In this document: positions 11,448 to 22,389 of the stretch, piece by piece
Position numbering within the stretch: the stretch's first letter is position 1
How the letters are laid out: the number at the start of each line of letters is the position of its first letter
Assembly (NCBI GenBank): GCA_021234155.1
Contig: JAJEKV010000893.1
Coordinates: forward strand, 1 to 64,000
Direction of reading: 5' to 3'
DNA length: 64,000 nt
Source: Isoetes taiwanensis
Taxonomy: Eukaryota > Streptophyta > Lycopodiopsida > Isoetales > Isoetaceae
Made by a program: the position numbers and the translations under genes
The notes under the pieces: model-generated
Seen by the model: only the letters and a program-made list of their open reading frames with translations
Told to the model about the DNA's origin: nothing
Database searches by the model: none

Positions 11448-11976
11448 TCAGAAATGGTGCACTCTAGATGTACGCATTAGTACATCCATTTGAATACATC
11501 ACGAAATCATAGGAAAACCTTAGTGAAAAGCGTACAAAAACACAAAGAAACCCCCCTGTTATTATGCTACATATTCTATCTTCTTATATTATAAGGTTTT
11601 AATGTAAGTCTGTAGTGCATCGAGCCCTAAATTGAATGGCTCAGATTAATCTATGCCACGTGGCATCATCTTGCCCTCCTTCTACTTTCTTTAGGGTTGT
11701 TCTTTACGACATGAGCACATCTGGGACCTGCATGTACAACTATTGCGGCCATGGTGGTCTCGAATGCTCACAAATCTCGAATGGAGAAACATCATCTGAT
11801 CTCCAGTGCATTGCCATAACGATCTTGCTTCAGGGAAGAGGTAATACATGAAGTTTATAATGGTTCGTCAAGCAGAGCAACAGTGTTATCCACCGGATCC
11901 TGTTTTGCCTGCTTTGGCCTGAATGGAAGATTTAAAAGGTGCCAAAACCTAGCTAAGTTCACCGATTTGGAGCGCA

Positions 11977-12090
11977 ATGGCGGCAAGCCTATTGTCAAGC
12001 TCTTCTTCAGCAGACCGGTTAAGCTTCCATAACCGTGGTTCTGAATTTCCCAGTTGCAGGAGGGTCAATGAACGAGCTTTCCTAAGTTGA
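11977..12090 (+). pseudogene. Captured first exon: putative plastid transit peptide
   Basis: An ATG at 11977 opens a 37-codon frame beginning MAASLLSSSSSADRLSFHNR and ending at a TGA. Its high Ser and Ala, few acidic residues and scattered Arg match chloroplast transit peptides. Downstream, near 12305, an acceptor-like TACAG precedes an open stretch containing FQIQDEDLRLRDKN, but I cannot link it to a family. Inferred to be the 5' end of a nuclear gene for a plastid protein captured by Helitron A. Confidence 0.4.
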
Positions 12091-12919
12091 GCGTTCTCTT
12101 GCGGCATCGCCATACTGCCATAGCCATAGCTGGACCAGGTTCGTTCCATTCTTGGAAGGTTTTAGACAGCCTGGATGTGGTGTCATAGTCTTTGCTGTAA
12201 TCGATCCGTATTGGAGCTTTATTTTCATCAGGTTTTAACGTATTGCATTCTCAACAATTTTTTGCATCAATTAATTTATTTGGGCCTTAATACAATTTGA
12301 TACAGGATCTTCCAAGAATTGCATACGGTGGCTATTGCAATCAGTTGTTTAGCTTTCAAATCCAAGACGAAGATCTGAGGCTCCGGGATAAGAATATGGA
12401 AGCATTTCATTTTTATTTGCTCGCTTATCACAAAGGGAGTCTTATTAAAGAACAAAGAATGTTCAGATTATGAAGTACTATGGCCTCATGACTTCTTTCA
12501 TTTGCCAGTTTTATAATTTGCATAGTGCATGGATAAAATTACACCATCTTCAGAGCACATCCAAAATGTCAGTCCACAATTTGAGGTTTATTTCGTAATC
12601 TACAAATGCTCTCATAAGACTGATGCTAGTTAGAGTGGCTAATGCTCTGTGCATTTTTAGGTTGGGAATGCAGAGAATGGCACAAACCCATATTATCTAT
12701 CAAATTCAGAAGTTGTTCTCATGGGGAAGTCTAGATCTCGCATCCTATATGTTTTGCTCTTGGATTATGTATCTTTCAAGACAGACTGAGATTTCTTCTT
12801 ACAACATGGGTCTGATGATCTTTCATGTTTATGTCCTTCTAATGCAAATTCTGTATTTTTTATGGCTTTCTTTATAAGGGCTTCACACATTAAAACTATA
12901 TTGAATAGCACTTTATGCA

Positions 12920-13109
12920 GCAAACATTCGCTACAGTTGGAAATGCTCCCATTAACATGCATGCTAAGTGTGGAAGTGTTGAGAGCAGCTGGAGAGCATT
13001 TGAATTATTTGTTGTGTGGATATGTCCATGAGGCCTTCCAATTTCAAGAAGTGGTTGACAGGTATTTTACCAAATGAGTTCTATTATACTATTCTCAGTG
13101 CCTGCTGTA
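12920..13109 (+). pseudogene. Pentatricopeptide repeat (PPR) gene fragment
   Basis: The frame from 12930 reads ATVGNAPINMHAKCGSVESS, close to the VGNALINMYAKCG...S signature of plant PLS-class PPR proteins, which bind organellar RNA. After a frame change, 13061-13108 reads GILPNEFYYTILSACC, matching the GI.PNEFTY..ILSAC helix of the next repeat. Between them, the expected repeat is present but broken by stops and frame changes. No start, no remaining repeats and no E/DYW tail are seen. It lies inside Helitron A, in the same orientation as the element. Confidence 0.65.
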
Positions 13110-13593
13110 AGTAAAAAAAATTTAGCAAAACTTGACTATTGCATTGTTTTGGAAAATCTAGCTAGAAAGTATCATATGTAAAAAAACCTGATTGCTGCAT
13201 TGCTTTGGGAGCGTTGCACAAAATTCAACTGGTTGCAAAGTGCAGAGATAATTCATGTACAAAAATTCAGCTTGGCATTTGAACACAATTTTCATATGTT
13301 GAAGCTGGAGGTAAAGATGTGATATGTGACCATGTCTCTCTGTACTGTAGTTTTGTGCTTTCACACACGTATAGAGTTTTTGAAAACTTTGGCAATTCTT
13401 TATATTGTGGAGCTTTGGTTGAGATAGCACAATGCCTCAAACTCCAACAAAAATTGAAGAAGGCTGAGGGTACTAGCAGCACGTCTCAAACTCAAACAAG
13501 ATGTCTCAAACTCAAACTCTACTCTCTTGTAGAAAGATGTAATTTGGAACATCCGAAGCCCTTACGTATGGATAGTTCAAGAATGCATTTGTA

Positions 13594-13655
13594 ACAAGGT
13601 GCTACGCACGAGGGGTTGCCCTTCCGTGGCCCGAGAGTGTGTTTTCTTGGTTTCT
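13594..13655. repeat. Dispersed repeat R1, copy 1
   Basis: Begins ACAAGGTGCTACGCACG and continues GGGGTTGCCCTTCCGTGGCC and GAGAGTGTGTTTTCTTGG. Related copies occur at 32263 and 38478. The family core contains the palindrome ACGGAGGGTTGCCCTCCGT, imperfect in this copy. Confidence 0.7.
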
Positions 13656-13666
13656 GTCTCGTCATT

Positions 13667-14425
13667 TCATACTCCGTCAAGTTTTAGCCTTGGCATATTC
13701 AAATCCCTGCCTGCTGTTGCTTCCCATTCATCTAGATCGAGCCTTTGGTCTTCTGAGCTTTCATCATCAAAATCCACTGAAATTACCCCTTTTCTCTGCC
13801 TCATCTTTCTTACAAATTCATACTCTGACAGAGATATGGATCTGCGATGATTTCCCCTATCCAACCTTGGTTCCGTGCAGAGATTCCTTGATTTTTCCCA
13901 AATTCTTCTCGGTCCTCTCTGCGCAGGTCATTTCCATGGTATTTTCCTTGCATTTTATCAACCAATAGCCCTACACTCATGCCAAAACACAGAGGACTGC
14001 GGATAATAGCAGGGGTCGAAAGAACAAAGTCAAATGCAGCAAAGGGCGACAAAACTAGTATGAACGGAGAAGACGCAAACCCGATGATGATAGGCAAGCG
14101 CATACAGATAGTAAGAAAGCCTAAAGCCTTGTTCTGTTTCTCTTCATTTTCGTGAACAGATCTCCCCATAGATGAGCTTAGTTGCATGCACTTCCTTTCT
14201 TGATAACAAGCAAGATAAAAAGACAGTTAGGAAGGAAAAATCATCAAAACATAACACGAAAATACAAATTAAAACTCGCTGACCTAAATGCCACTGCATA
14301 ACAACAGCTAAGTTACTCCAGAGTCGCCAAAACGATCCAAGATCCTCCAAAACTCCCAAAAGTTTGCCAAAAACCTGAACTCTGCAAAAACTCTCTAAAT
14401 ACTCAAAAAACTCGCTGAAAATCAT
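13667..14425 (-). pseudogene. Fragments of an unrecognised gene, possibly a membrane protein
   Basis: From 14425 a frame starts MIFSEFFEYLESFCRVQVFG and runs about 47 codons to a plausible donor (TTTAG followed by GTCAGC). At 14187-13864 a longer frame contains the hydrophobic run LPIIIGFASSPFILVLSPFA, a likely membrane segment, and then charged sequence. At 13864-13667 a third frame is strongly polar, with VISVDFDDESSEDQRLDLDE, and ends in a stop. Low-complexity-free acidic and hydrophobic frames in one orientation suggest a real gene with introns or frame breaks. I recognise no family. It lies in Helitron A, opposite to its orientation. Confidence 0.35.
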
Positions 14426-15348
14426 GGTGATGGGAAGCGTTCATCTTCTGCCAATGAGATCTAGCATCCTACAACCCTAATCTACACAAAAGTCCCAAGA
14501 ATCGGTCCGCAACTGGTGCCAAGGAGCCTCCGGGCAAGAAAGGGAAAAAATTTTAAGGAAGCTAAAATTTCGTCGGTTTCAGGGCGAAATTTTCAGTTCA
14601 GGGTCAGCACACCCAAATTACGCCTTCCAAAAATAATGCCAAGGTTCCAATGAGCTTCATCCAAGAGAGCTTCGCTTCAGTTTGAAATAAACCGTAGTCT
14701 GCACTAGGAAGTGTTGTTCTTGCTCAAACTTGAAATATCTATGGACAAAGGTGAACCATAGCCCTAACAAACCATGCGATCTGCCATTGTGCTTATTTTT
14801 TGACCACCCGCCATTGTGCTCATTTCTAGACCACTAGGATCAAATCGGCTGTATCTTCGTAGCAATAAGATAAAATACAATATCAAAGATAATATTTGAT
14901 ATGCATTGTGCATAAATCTGACTCCCCTGAACAAACTCAATTATGTAGCATTCTGAAATGACAATGTCAGCACCAAGAGTTGCACAAACAGTTACCAGCA
15001 ATAAAAACGACAATGAAGATAACTTCAACTCAAAGACAAGAGAGACAAAAATCAAACACTGTACCACTATACCATAAAACTTTTATTTTCTTATCCATGA
15101 TATTGTAAAACCAACAATAATGCAAAATTGCTCAAGGTATTTACAAAAATCTGATTGAACTAAGAAATGAAAAGCCATTAGGAATAAAGAATATACCAAG
15201 AGAATGGCATGTATTAACAAATGATTACAAAGTTTTTGAACCAACTCTCAATGATGATATAAACAATGATGAAGTCAGTTTCATCTTTTAAAGCATGTCA
15301 TTCCAGGTTGCAATACCATGCAAAATTTCCCCAACTCATCAAACTTAC
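14426..15348. other. Interior of Helitron A without recognised coding
   Basis: Between the unknown gene fragment and the PI4K exon I see no conserved motif. The first 300 bp could be 5' leader of the unknown minus-strand gene; the rest could be intron or flank of the PI4K gene captured with its exons. Confidence 0.35.
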
Positions 15349-16028
15349 CAATCTTGAACTATGTGATGTACATTGGAAGGGGCATTTGTTTTTGCAGACA
15401 TTTCTACATAGTAGTCCATGAATTCTGATAAGGTTTCCATGTATGCTTCCTCACTAGAAGCAGGAAGAATATTATCTTCTGTTTCTTCCACCATGATCTC
15501 AATATCAGATTTCTTATTTACATAATCCCGACACATCATAGAACCAATCAAGAATGGAGAGAGACCTGCTGCAACACCTTTTTTAAGGAGCATTGTGGCT
15601 ATTTTAAGAACACGAGCACATTCTGGTCTTAACTGGAAACCATGTTTCTCAAGAAGTGCAATATCTTGCTCTGCATTAAGACTTGCTATATACTCCAGTT
15701 CTGCAGCTTCATATGGGATGCGTGCTTGTGGCCAATATAACCATTCAAATGTACAATCCTCGAACTGCACAGTAAAGGGCAATATCAATACAGAACTCAT
15801 AGAATTATTACAAAACCACAGCGGCAGACAAAGTAAGTTTGGATTACCTTATCTGGAAGGCAGCAAGAACCTTCTATAATTTCTATGGTCTCCTCAAGAA
15901 CTATGTCGGGCTGCTGCTGCGTTTGAGAGCCTGAGCTTGCAACTATGCTATTAGAGAATTTGCAAAAAGAAAGCATAGATCTACAGTGATTGGCCGTCCT
16001 TCTTTTTTTTAGCTTAAAGAAGCCACCG
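15349..16028 (-). pseudogene. Phosphatidylinositol 4-kinase gamma, two captured C-terminal exons
   Basis: Exon 15848-16028 (after acceptor TTATTATAG) includes RSMLSFCKFSNSIVASSGSQ and PDIVLEETIEIIEGSCCLPD, ending at donor AAG/GTAATC. Exon 15764-15349 (after acceptor CTGTGCAG) begins FEDCTFEWLYWPQARIPYE, continues with ECARVLKIATMLLKKGVAAG and GLSPFLIGSMMCRD, and ends at donor TTG/GTAAGT. The WLYWPQA and ECAR-L-I-TMLLKKG blocks are conserved in the C-terminal part of plant type II PI4K gamma (ubiquitin-domain kinases). The kinase domain proper and ubiquitin-like repeats are absent, so the piece cannot encode an active enzyme. Both joints keep frame and good splice sites, pointing to recent capture. 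It lies opposite to Helitron A's orientation. Confidence 0.8.
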
Positions 16029-17264
16029 CTATAATAAGAATTTGAAAACTACGGAAATACAAGGAGCAAGAAAAAGCAAGAAATCACAATAATATAGAGC
16101 AAATGATCTAAATCTGAACTTACTTATGTTGTCTTTATCTTTCTCCATGAATGAATGGATGAGATAGGTTTGTAGAAGTGGTGGTTTCAAAAGTCTTGAT
16201 GCAGAACAATCAGAGAGCCCAAGTGTAATCAAGAATGACGACGTTGTTTGCCAAGCATAAGCCCAAGTATGAGCCCAAGAAAGCCCCGAATGTAAGTATT
16301 CTGTGGGTTTGCTGAAGTAGAGGTTTTAGAAATATGTTGTTTGTCCATAAAAATTCTGTAGGTCTGAATTAAATATTCTGTGGCTTCAAAAATCTCGGTG
16401 CAGCGGAGCATATCAGAGAGCCCAAGTATAGACTGTAGTATGAGCCCAAGAACCCTGTAGCTGTTTGTCGAGGAGTAAGCTCAAGAGGGCACTTGAATCT
16501 AAATCAATGCAAGTTAGGATTCCCTGGCCGATTTCATGGCCAATTGTCTACCAATTCCCTGGAGATTCATGGCTGATTCCTTGGCAATTCCCTGTCCCAT
16601 GCAAGATAGTGTTCCCTTTTTTCAATGGTCGGATGGTGTCTAATTTGCTACGTCCATGAAATGTTTTTAAATTCATTATTACCTTAAAGGTTGTTTGGAT
16701 GGATCATATATTTTTGTATATGGGCCTATATATTATATCATTTTATTTACAAAAAGATAAGAAAATAAAAAAAATGACAGGACAATTTAAATTTCTAACC
16801 TTTTGAATGACAAATATGTATTTTGATGGCCCTTCCGTATGACAGGCATTTGGTCATTGGCTACCTTTCATTTGCAATATAAATTTTATTTTTGCTTGTT
16901 TTGACAGGCAAAAATGCCAAAAACAGTCGTGAAAGGCGTCAAATTTGAGCCCTGGTGGATACCCATATTATTATTCTTAGGTCTTATCAATGAAGATAAC
17001 ACTTTTAAATTCAATTTGGATACATGGATTGTTCTTAGGCCTTATGAATCAAGATAACAATTAACTTCAATGTGGATTTATGGACTTAATGGATTAGATA
17101 TCTATGCATAGAGAAGACAACATCCATGAACTTCTCATAAATAATGCTTCAATACGAATAAAAGATAATGCATGCATGAATGTATAATATAAGATGCGTC
17201 TACAATGCCCTAATTGTAATATATATTTCAAGATAAGGAAATATAACATGCCACCTAGAACACA
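16029..17264. other. Interior of Helitron A, no recognised gene
   Basis: The part 16150-16460 repeats the phrases CAGAGAGCCCAAGTAT and AAATATTCTGTGG/GTATTCTGTGGG, an imperfect internal duplication. The remainder is AT-rich without a coding frame I can support. Confidence 0.4.
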
Positions 17265-17395
17265 CCTTCTTATATTATAAATTTATAGTGCATGACACGT
17301 AATTTGCGATGACTGATGAAGGAGAAAGAAGGCTTGCAGCGCGAGTTGGTATCATCCAGTGGTTCCAGCATATGCCTAGCAACACTTGGCACTAG
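17265..17395 (+). mobile_element. Possible mini-Helitron (131 bp)
   Basis: After an A at 17264 the sequence CCTTCTTATATTATAAAT resembles the 5' end of Helitron A with one change. It ends GCCTAGCAACACTTGGCA, a decayed version of the CCCAGCAACGCTGGG hairpin, followed by CTAG (17392-17395) and T. It may be a tiny deletion derivative. Alternatively its ends pair with the neighbouring Helitron termini instead. Confidence 0.35.
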
Positions 17396-17538
17396 TTAAC
17401 AAAGTGCCTACATAGCAAACACCAATTACAAAAATAAAAATTACAGAGCGAGCATTTTGTGCGCGGCTATTATCATTATGGCCCAAAACATTTATAGACT
17501 CTCAACTTACACCCAGCAACGCTGGGCACCATTACTAG

Positions 17539-17978
17539 TGTTTCTATACCACAATGAGGGTGTTAGGTATTATGCTCCTTCTCTCTTAAAATACATCAAT
17601 TGGATGCTTCGGCACCGAAAAGTAAAAATAAAAAATGGTAATTACAACTCAGTAAACAGTCTGTAAATATCTAGGTATGAAAGAAAATTAACTCCCAACC
17701 ATAATATCTTCCATTTTAAATTGGCAGATGGCACCTTCATCAATTCCTGACAGATCGTTGCTACCATAACTAGTTGATATTAAATTCACTTAAATAAGGA
17801 TAGATTCACTTTGATTTAGATAAATTGCACTTATCTCATAATAATAAGAAGATTGATAGATAGGTAGAGAGATATTACAATAAAGTATGTTCTGGAACCT
17901 CAGCGCTCTGCATTATAAGAGATCAATAAAAGAAATAACTTAATAGATACATGAAGGTAAATGAGATCAAACCCATAA
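17539..17978. other. Spacer between the two Helitrons
   Basis: AT-rich host sequence with no supported gene or repeat. Confidence 0.4.
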
Positions 17979-19069
17979 TCTCTCTTTATACTAAAGGGAT
18001 TTTGAGTGTTTGTCATCAACTTTCATTATAGACCGTTGATGAAAATGAAGGGTCAAGATTGAGATATGTATGGGTCTTTGAAAAACTTCGGAGGAAATGG
18101 AGACGGTTAGGGCTATTTGGCACGATTTGTTTTCTGGTGTGTTTTGCTGGTCGATCGGGAAAGAAAAAAACCATGTATGCTAACCCATTTTGTGGTTTTT
18201 GAAGCTTACGTTGTGATTTCTAATATTATTGAAACTGTAATAGTGTTTTGTTTGAATTTTAATATCTTTGACTGCTATTCATGTACAGTTTTGGAGTGCG
18301 CTTTCCCCTACCGCTCAACGCGAATTGCTTTGAATTGACAAGCAGGCCTTGTTTGAGCAAGTCGGAAAACATCTGTACTGTTCACGCTGTCATGGGCTAC
18401 TTGTGCGGGATTTTCACAGATAGCTATGTATGGGTGTATGCAGATGGGCAGAAGTTTAATGGTAATAATAGTGATGGGCATGTCAGCGTCCACATGGTGT
18501 TAGAGATCCTTTCTTACACCCTTTGGGGAGGTTTGGCAGCAACTCTGACTCTACGCTTACAGCTCTAGACTCCTTTCTAGATGGCACACCAGTGAGATGC
18601 TCCAAAATGTATTTATCTACGTTTTACTTTCTGTCTTTCAGTGGTCGGCAAAGAAAAATTATTTCTTGCTCTTCCAGGTTTCTTCTATCTAGATCTGGCT
18701 CTCATGTTTTTACGTTTAGACGTGGCTTTCTCGGCATTGTTGATTTTGAAGTCTTTCAAGCAGGCCGTTTGCACCATTATTACATGCTGAGAAGGTATCT
18801 AATAACGGATTTGATTTCTTTGTTTTTTGGTATTGTGGATCTACTCTCAATCCGAAGATCTTAAGGCTGCATTAGAGGAAGCTAAAATTGTAGGTTCTTG
18901 AACTCAACTTGATCCTTTGTTATTTATGATAATTTAAAGTCCTCAGTGTTAGCTTCGTATGTTTGTGATTCGAAAGGAAGTTGCTAATAAAAGACCCGTA
19001 TGTTTATTCTCGCATATGTAAATGGTTCTTATCTGTCATCAGATTTCAATCGTACTAATACGAATGCAG

Positions 19070-19464
19070 ATTTTGCAAGAACTTCGGCAGCAGACCTCTT
19101 CTATAGGCCCTCCCATGCAGGTCAGATCTATTTATATGTTTGTTTCCACCTACGTTCTTGACTTATGATCTCTTTCCCAGGTGTCATCTGATCAAGGACA
19201 ATTTTTGTCAATGTTAGTTCAAATCTCTGGAGTTGTGAATTGCATTGAGGTTGGTGTATTCACGATATGAAGTTTCATGACACAAATAGTTAAGGTTACT
19301 TTGTAGTGGTTTTCACCCTTTTCATTGCAGTCACTATGCAGGGCTATTCATCCCTGGCAGTTGCATCCATCCCAGATTATGGTGGACTGGTAGCCTATGA
19401 CAGGGATCCATCCACACTGGCTATAGCTAGAAAATACTACGAGCTTGCAGGAGTTAACCACAAG
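19070..19464 (+). pseudogene. CCoAOMT-like O-methyltransferase, three captured exons
   Basis: Exon 19070-19120 encodes ILQELRQQTSSIGPPMQ. Exon 19181-19264 encodes VSSDQGQFLSMLVQISGVV then NCIEVGVFT. Exon 19342-19464 encodes GYSSLAVASIPDYGG and RKYYELAGVNHK. The E-VGV-TGYSSLA block is the S-adenosylmethionine-binding motif I of the plant caffeoyl-CoA O-methyltransferase family, and the order matches the longer plastid-type members. Exon ends join in frame. The second exon is followed by ATATGA where a GT donor is expected, while the other donors are GT. Possible decayed sequence of the next exon lies near 19525-19560. The catalytic C-terminal half is missing, so the piece is non-functional. 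Confidence 0.8.
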
Positions 19465-20089
19465 GTAGTTCTTGTTGCTTCTTGGCATTGCAACTCATCT
19501 AGCGTTTTCCTTTTTGCCGATGAAGTGATGATAGGCCTCCGAAACACCGGCGCTTTAGAGGCATTTTGCAAAAAAAAGAGAACCGCGAACGAGATATTCA
19601 AAAGACCGCTGTGATAGTTTTAACACTTGAAGGGAATGAAAGATAACTTCTTTTATCAAAAAGGCCAAAGTCGTGCAAATTGTATCTCCTATACATACTT
19701 GGGAACGAGTTTCCAAATCCTTTCTATAATGAAATGATGCCTAAGCTAGAGTTGCACAAGAAATATGCTACATTTTTTTTTTGGCGTTGCATTCCACGAG
19801 GGCTAGCCTGTTGAATTACAACCGAATTCTATGGGATCTAGAATACTAAAAGCATTCTCGGATCTGTGGGCTCTGCTTGCGTTTTGGTGTTGATTGCATC
19901 CATTTACGTTGCCTTGAATATGAAAGAACAGGATTTCATTTATTACGTTCAGTTGATAAATTTCGAAACCTTTGGATTATACTCAGCACACCCTAATTTG
20001 GTCGCGCTTTTATATCGCATTAAAGCCACAATGCACTAAGAAGAGAGGGATGGAGGTGTACGTATCGCCAAGTTCGATCATATCGCATA

Positions 20090-20890
20090 TCTATCACCAA
20101 CGGTAGCATCAGCAGGCACAGCATCCTCAATCTCCTCGAGTTCCTCTTTAGACAGGTGGAGTGAGAGAGCACCAACATTTTCCTCAAAATTCTTATATTT
20201 TTGTAGTTCCAGGAATTGGCGCAACATCATGACCTTGATGGTGTAACCAAGCAAGTGCAAGTGGACCAGGAGTACAATTCTTTTTCAAAGCAATAGCCTG
20301 CAGCCTCTCATATAGAGTCTTGTTGTGTTCAAGATTTGCAGTTTGGAACCTTGGTACAAAAGTCTGATCATAAACTGCATCAAGTTCTTCTACAATTGCT
20401 TTACCAGAGAAAAAACCACGTCCCAGAGGGCTCTAAGCCACAATACCAATTCCCAGCTCCCTGCGCCAAAGAAGAAGCAGTGGAGAGAAGGAAAGGAACA
20501 AATGCATGCACTCATGTGCATATGCTTGTTACCTGCATGTTGGAATGACATCCTCCTCCACATCCCTTGCCCATAATGACCATTCAATCTGAACAGGATA
20601 TCTCGCCTATCTGCAAAAGTGATGCAGGATATGAATAAAAAAGTGTGCATGTGACATAAGACTTCAGGAAAGTAAGATAATCATATTGTTTCTTCAAGTG
20701 GCACTTTAGAGTCAAGTCGATGCTGATAATACAAGTCAATATAGTCCACACCTAATCTCTTCAAACTTGCTTCATCCCTTGATAGAGTGTTTTCCTGTCT
20801 CATCTGCATGAATACCAAACTCGGTGGCAAGTTGTACCTTATCTCTGATGTCTTTGATTGCCTTAACATAAAAATCCAGTAACATTTAGA
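20090..20890 (-). pseudogene. Aldo-keto reductase (auxin-induced/perakine reductase type), captured and broken
   Basis: Minus-strand pieces follow family order. Around 20890-20690: [18 protein letters not shown], a damaged link, then [20 protein letters not shown]. Around 20600-20553: PVQIEWSLWARDVEEDVIPT with a donor after TGCAG. From about 20476: RELGIGIVA, an in-frame TAG (20433-20435) where the family has Tyr, then [60 protein letters not shown], a frame change near 20190, and NFEENVGALSLHLSKEELEE with the stop at 20078-20080. These enzymes are cytosolic NADPH-dependent reductases. The N-terminus is missing. The stop and frame changes, plus the location inside Helitron B, make it a pseudogene, though some breaks may be sequencing errors. 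Confidence 0.8.
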
Positions 20891-21099
20891 CAAGCCTGTA
20901 TTCTGCAAAGCTTGCCATGAATATTGGAAGCTAAGGAAAAAAACTTTGACAGGAATAAGAAAATCAGTCCCTTGCCATGAAGAAAGCAGGCTATGAAATA
21001 AAACAAGCGGTGATTATTTTAATGTGTAAATATGGAATATTGCCATAGAACACGTCTCAAGAAGCTCTCACGGATGTCTAGCGTCTAAAGAATAGTCTA

Positions 21100-22389
21100 A
21101 GAGAAATGGCTTAGAAGTTAAAATCTGGGGACCAAAGGCAAGTATTTCAAAGGTATGCTTGATGTGTCCTTGCACACGAAGGTTCTGGTGTCGAAATTCA
21201 TCCGGCAGTTGTTGCCAGAGCAACAATCCCCGAGATTGGCTCTGTTGGCCAGCCGCTCACGCCACTCTATTGTGTTTAGGAAGCCGCAATTCCGCCTCGA
21301 TTGCCGGGGGCTCTGTTTGAGGATTGCGGCCATTCCCTCATGCTTCGCCTTTTCTTAAAGGTCTCCTCAAGGCCTGGAAGGTGGTCAAAGGTTCTCTTTT
21401 CATTGGACCCTAGCAGGTGTATGGTAGCCTCATAAGCCCTTTCTTTGGGTACCCTTGGATTCTCAGATCTCCCTTGGCCTCTTCCCTACACCCGGTACTT
21501 TCGGCGCCCGATGGATTGCTTGCAGGGGTAACATCCATCCGTGGCCCCGGTATTGGGAGGGTCATCGGGCGCCCGTGGGAGTTTTTAGGGATCGATTTGG
21601 CCTTCGGCGCTGGGACATTCGGACTTGGGCGAGAATTGCGAATGCTATTCCATTGCGATTGTCTTCTCAAGTCAATCGCGTTTGGAAGTCGCATAGTGGA
21701 CTTGATGCATCTCAGTTTGTAGCATCGGCTATATGGGCTTCTAAGCCCGGGACACATTGTCGCCGGATAAGTGGTCACTTAAGCTTCGAGGGAGTAAGTG
21801 GTCCGCCATGTGAAGTGGAATACATTGCCTCCTAAAATCCGCACCCTTCTATGGCAGAGATCTTGCACCAGTAGCCTCGGGGTGAATGTCAGAAATTACG
21901 TGTTCAAGCCTCCTGGTGGCGGAAACATGCCCTCTATGTGGGGGGCCGAGAGACCATTGAAAACCTTTGCTTTTGTCCTATGCAGGTAGGGGCAGCTTGG
22001 TCTCCGGTGAGAGCCTCTTTGGGTCTTCATTGTGCAGTCGAAGCTTCTCATGGGAGTCTTTCCTAGCGGTTAAGAGCTGCCAAAGAAGCGGCGTTCCATT
22101 TTCTGCGAGCTTGGCTTACGTGGTTGATTTGGAAAAAGGCGGAGGCGAAAGGTCTTCCGAATCGCGGTGCTTAGCCCTTTTCGGTTGGTTCCGATCTTGA
22201 GGCATAAGTTGTGGCAGGCTTACCAAGTCTCAAGCTTGTCTGGCACAGTTAAGCGGGAAATTTGGTCGACATTCCTACAGATTGTGAATCATGATGGGCA
22301 CTTCATTTCTTAGCACCACACTTATCATTGTACTTGATCACATTCTAGTGGTTTAATATATTCCTATATTCTTCAAAAAAAAAAAAAAG
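21100..22389 (+). mobile_element. LINE (non-LTR retrotransposon) 3' fragment with poly(A)
   Basis: Around 21800-22040 the translation, across frame changes, includes KWNTLPPKIRTLLWQRSCTS and a Cys-rich stretch with GGRETIENLCFCPMQVGAAW. This is the zinc-finger region found after the reverse transcriptase of plant LINEs (zf-RVT: PPK-R-FLWR, then CP-CG-E-E---H----C). The element ends in a run of 14 A at 22375-22388, as expected of a LINE 3' end. The endonuclease and reverse transcriptase core are not recognisable. It lies in Helitron B, either captured or inserted. Confidence 0.55.

Larger units (their letters stand above)
11579..17538 (+). mobile_element. Probable non-autonomous Helitron with captured gene pieces (Helitron A)
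   Basis: The 5' end reads A then TCTTCTTATATTATAAGG, the TC-plus-AT-rich start typical of plant Helitrons. The 3' end has the hairpin CCCAGCAACGCTGGG (17512-17526) followed by CTAG (17535-17538) and a host T. Helitrons insert between A and T, start with TC and end with CTRR a few bases after a hairpin, so both ends fit. No Rep or helicase reading frame was found inside. The interior holds fragments of at least four genes in both orientations, as expected of a gene-capturing Helitron. Pairing of these ends is inferred; another possible 3' end lies at 17395. Confidence 0.6.
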
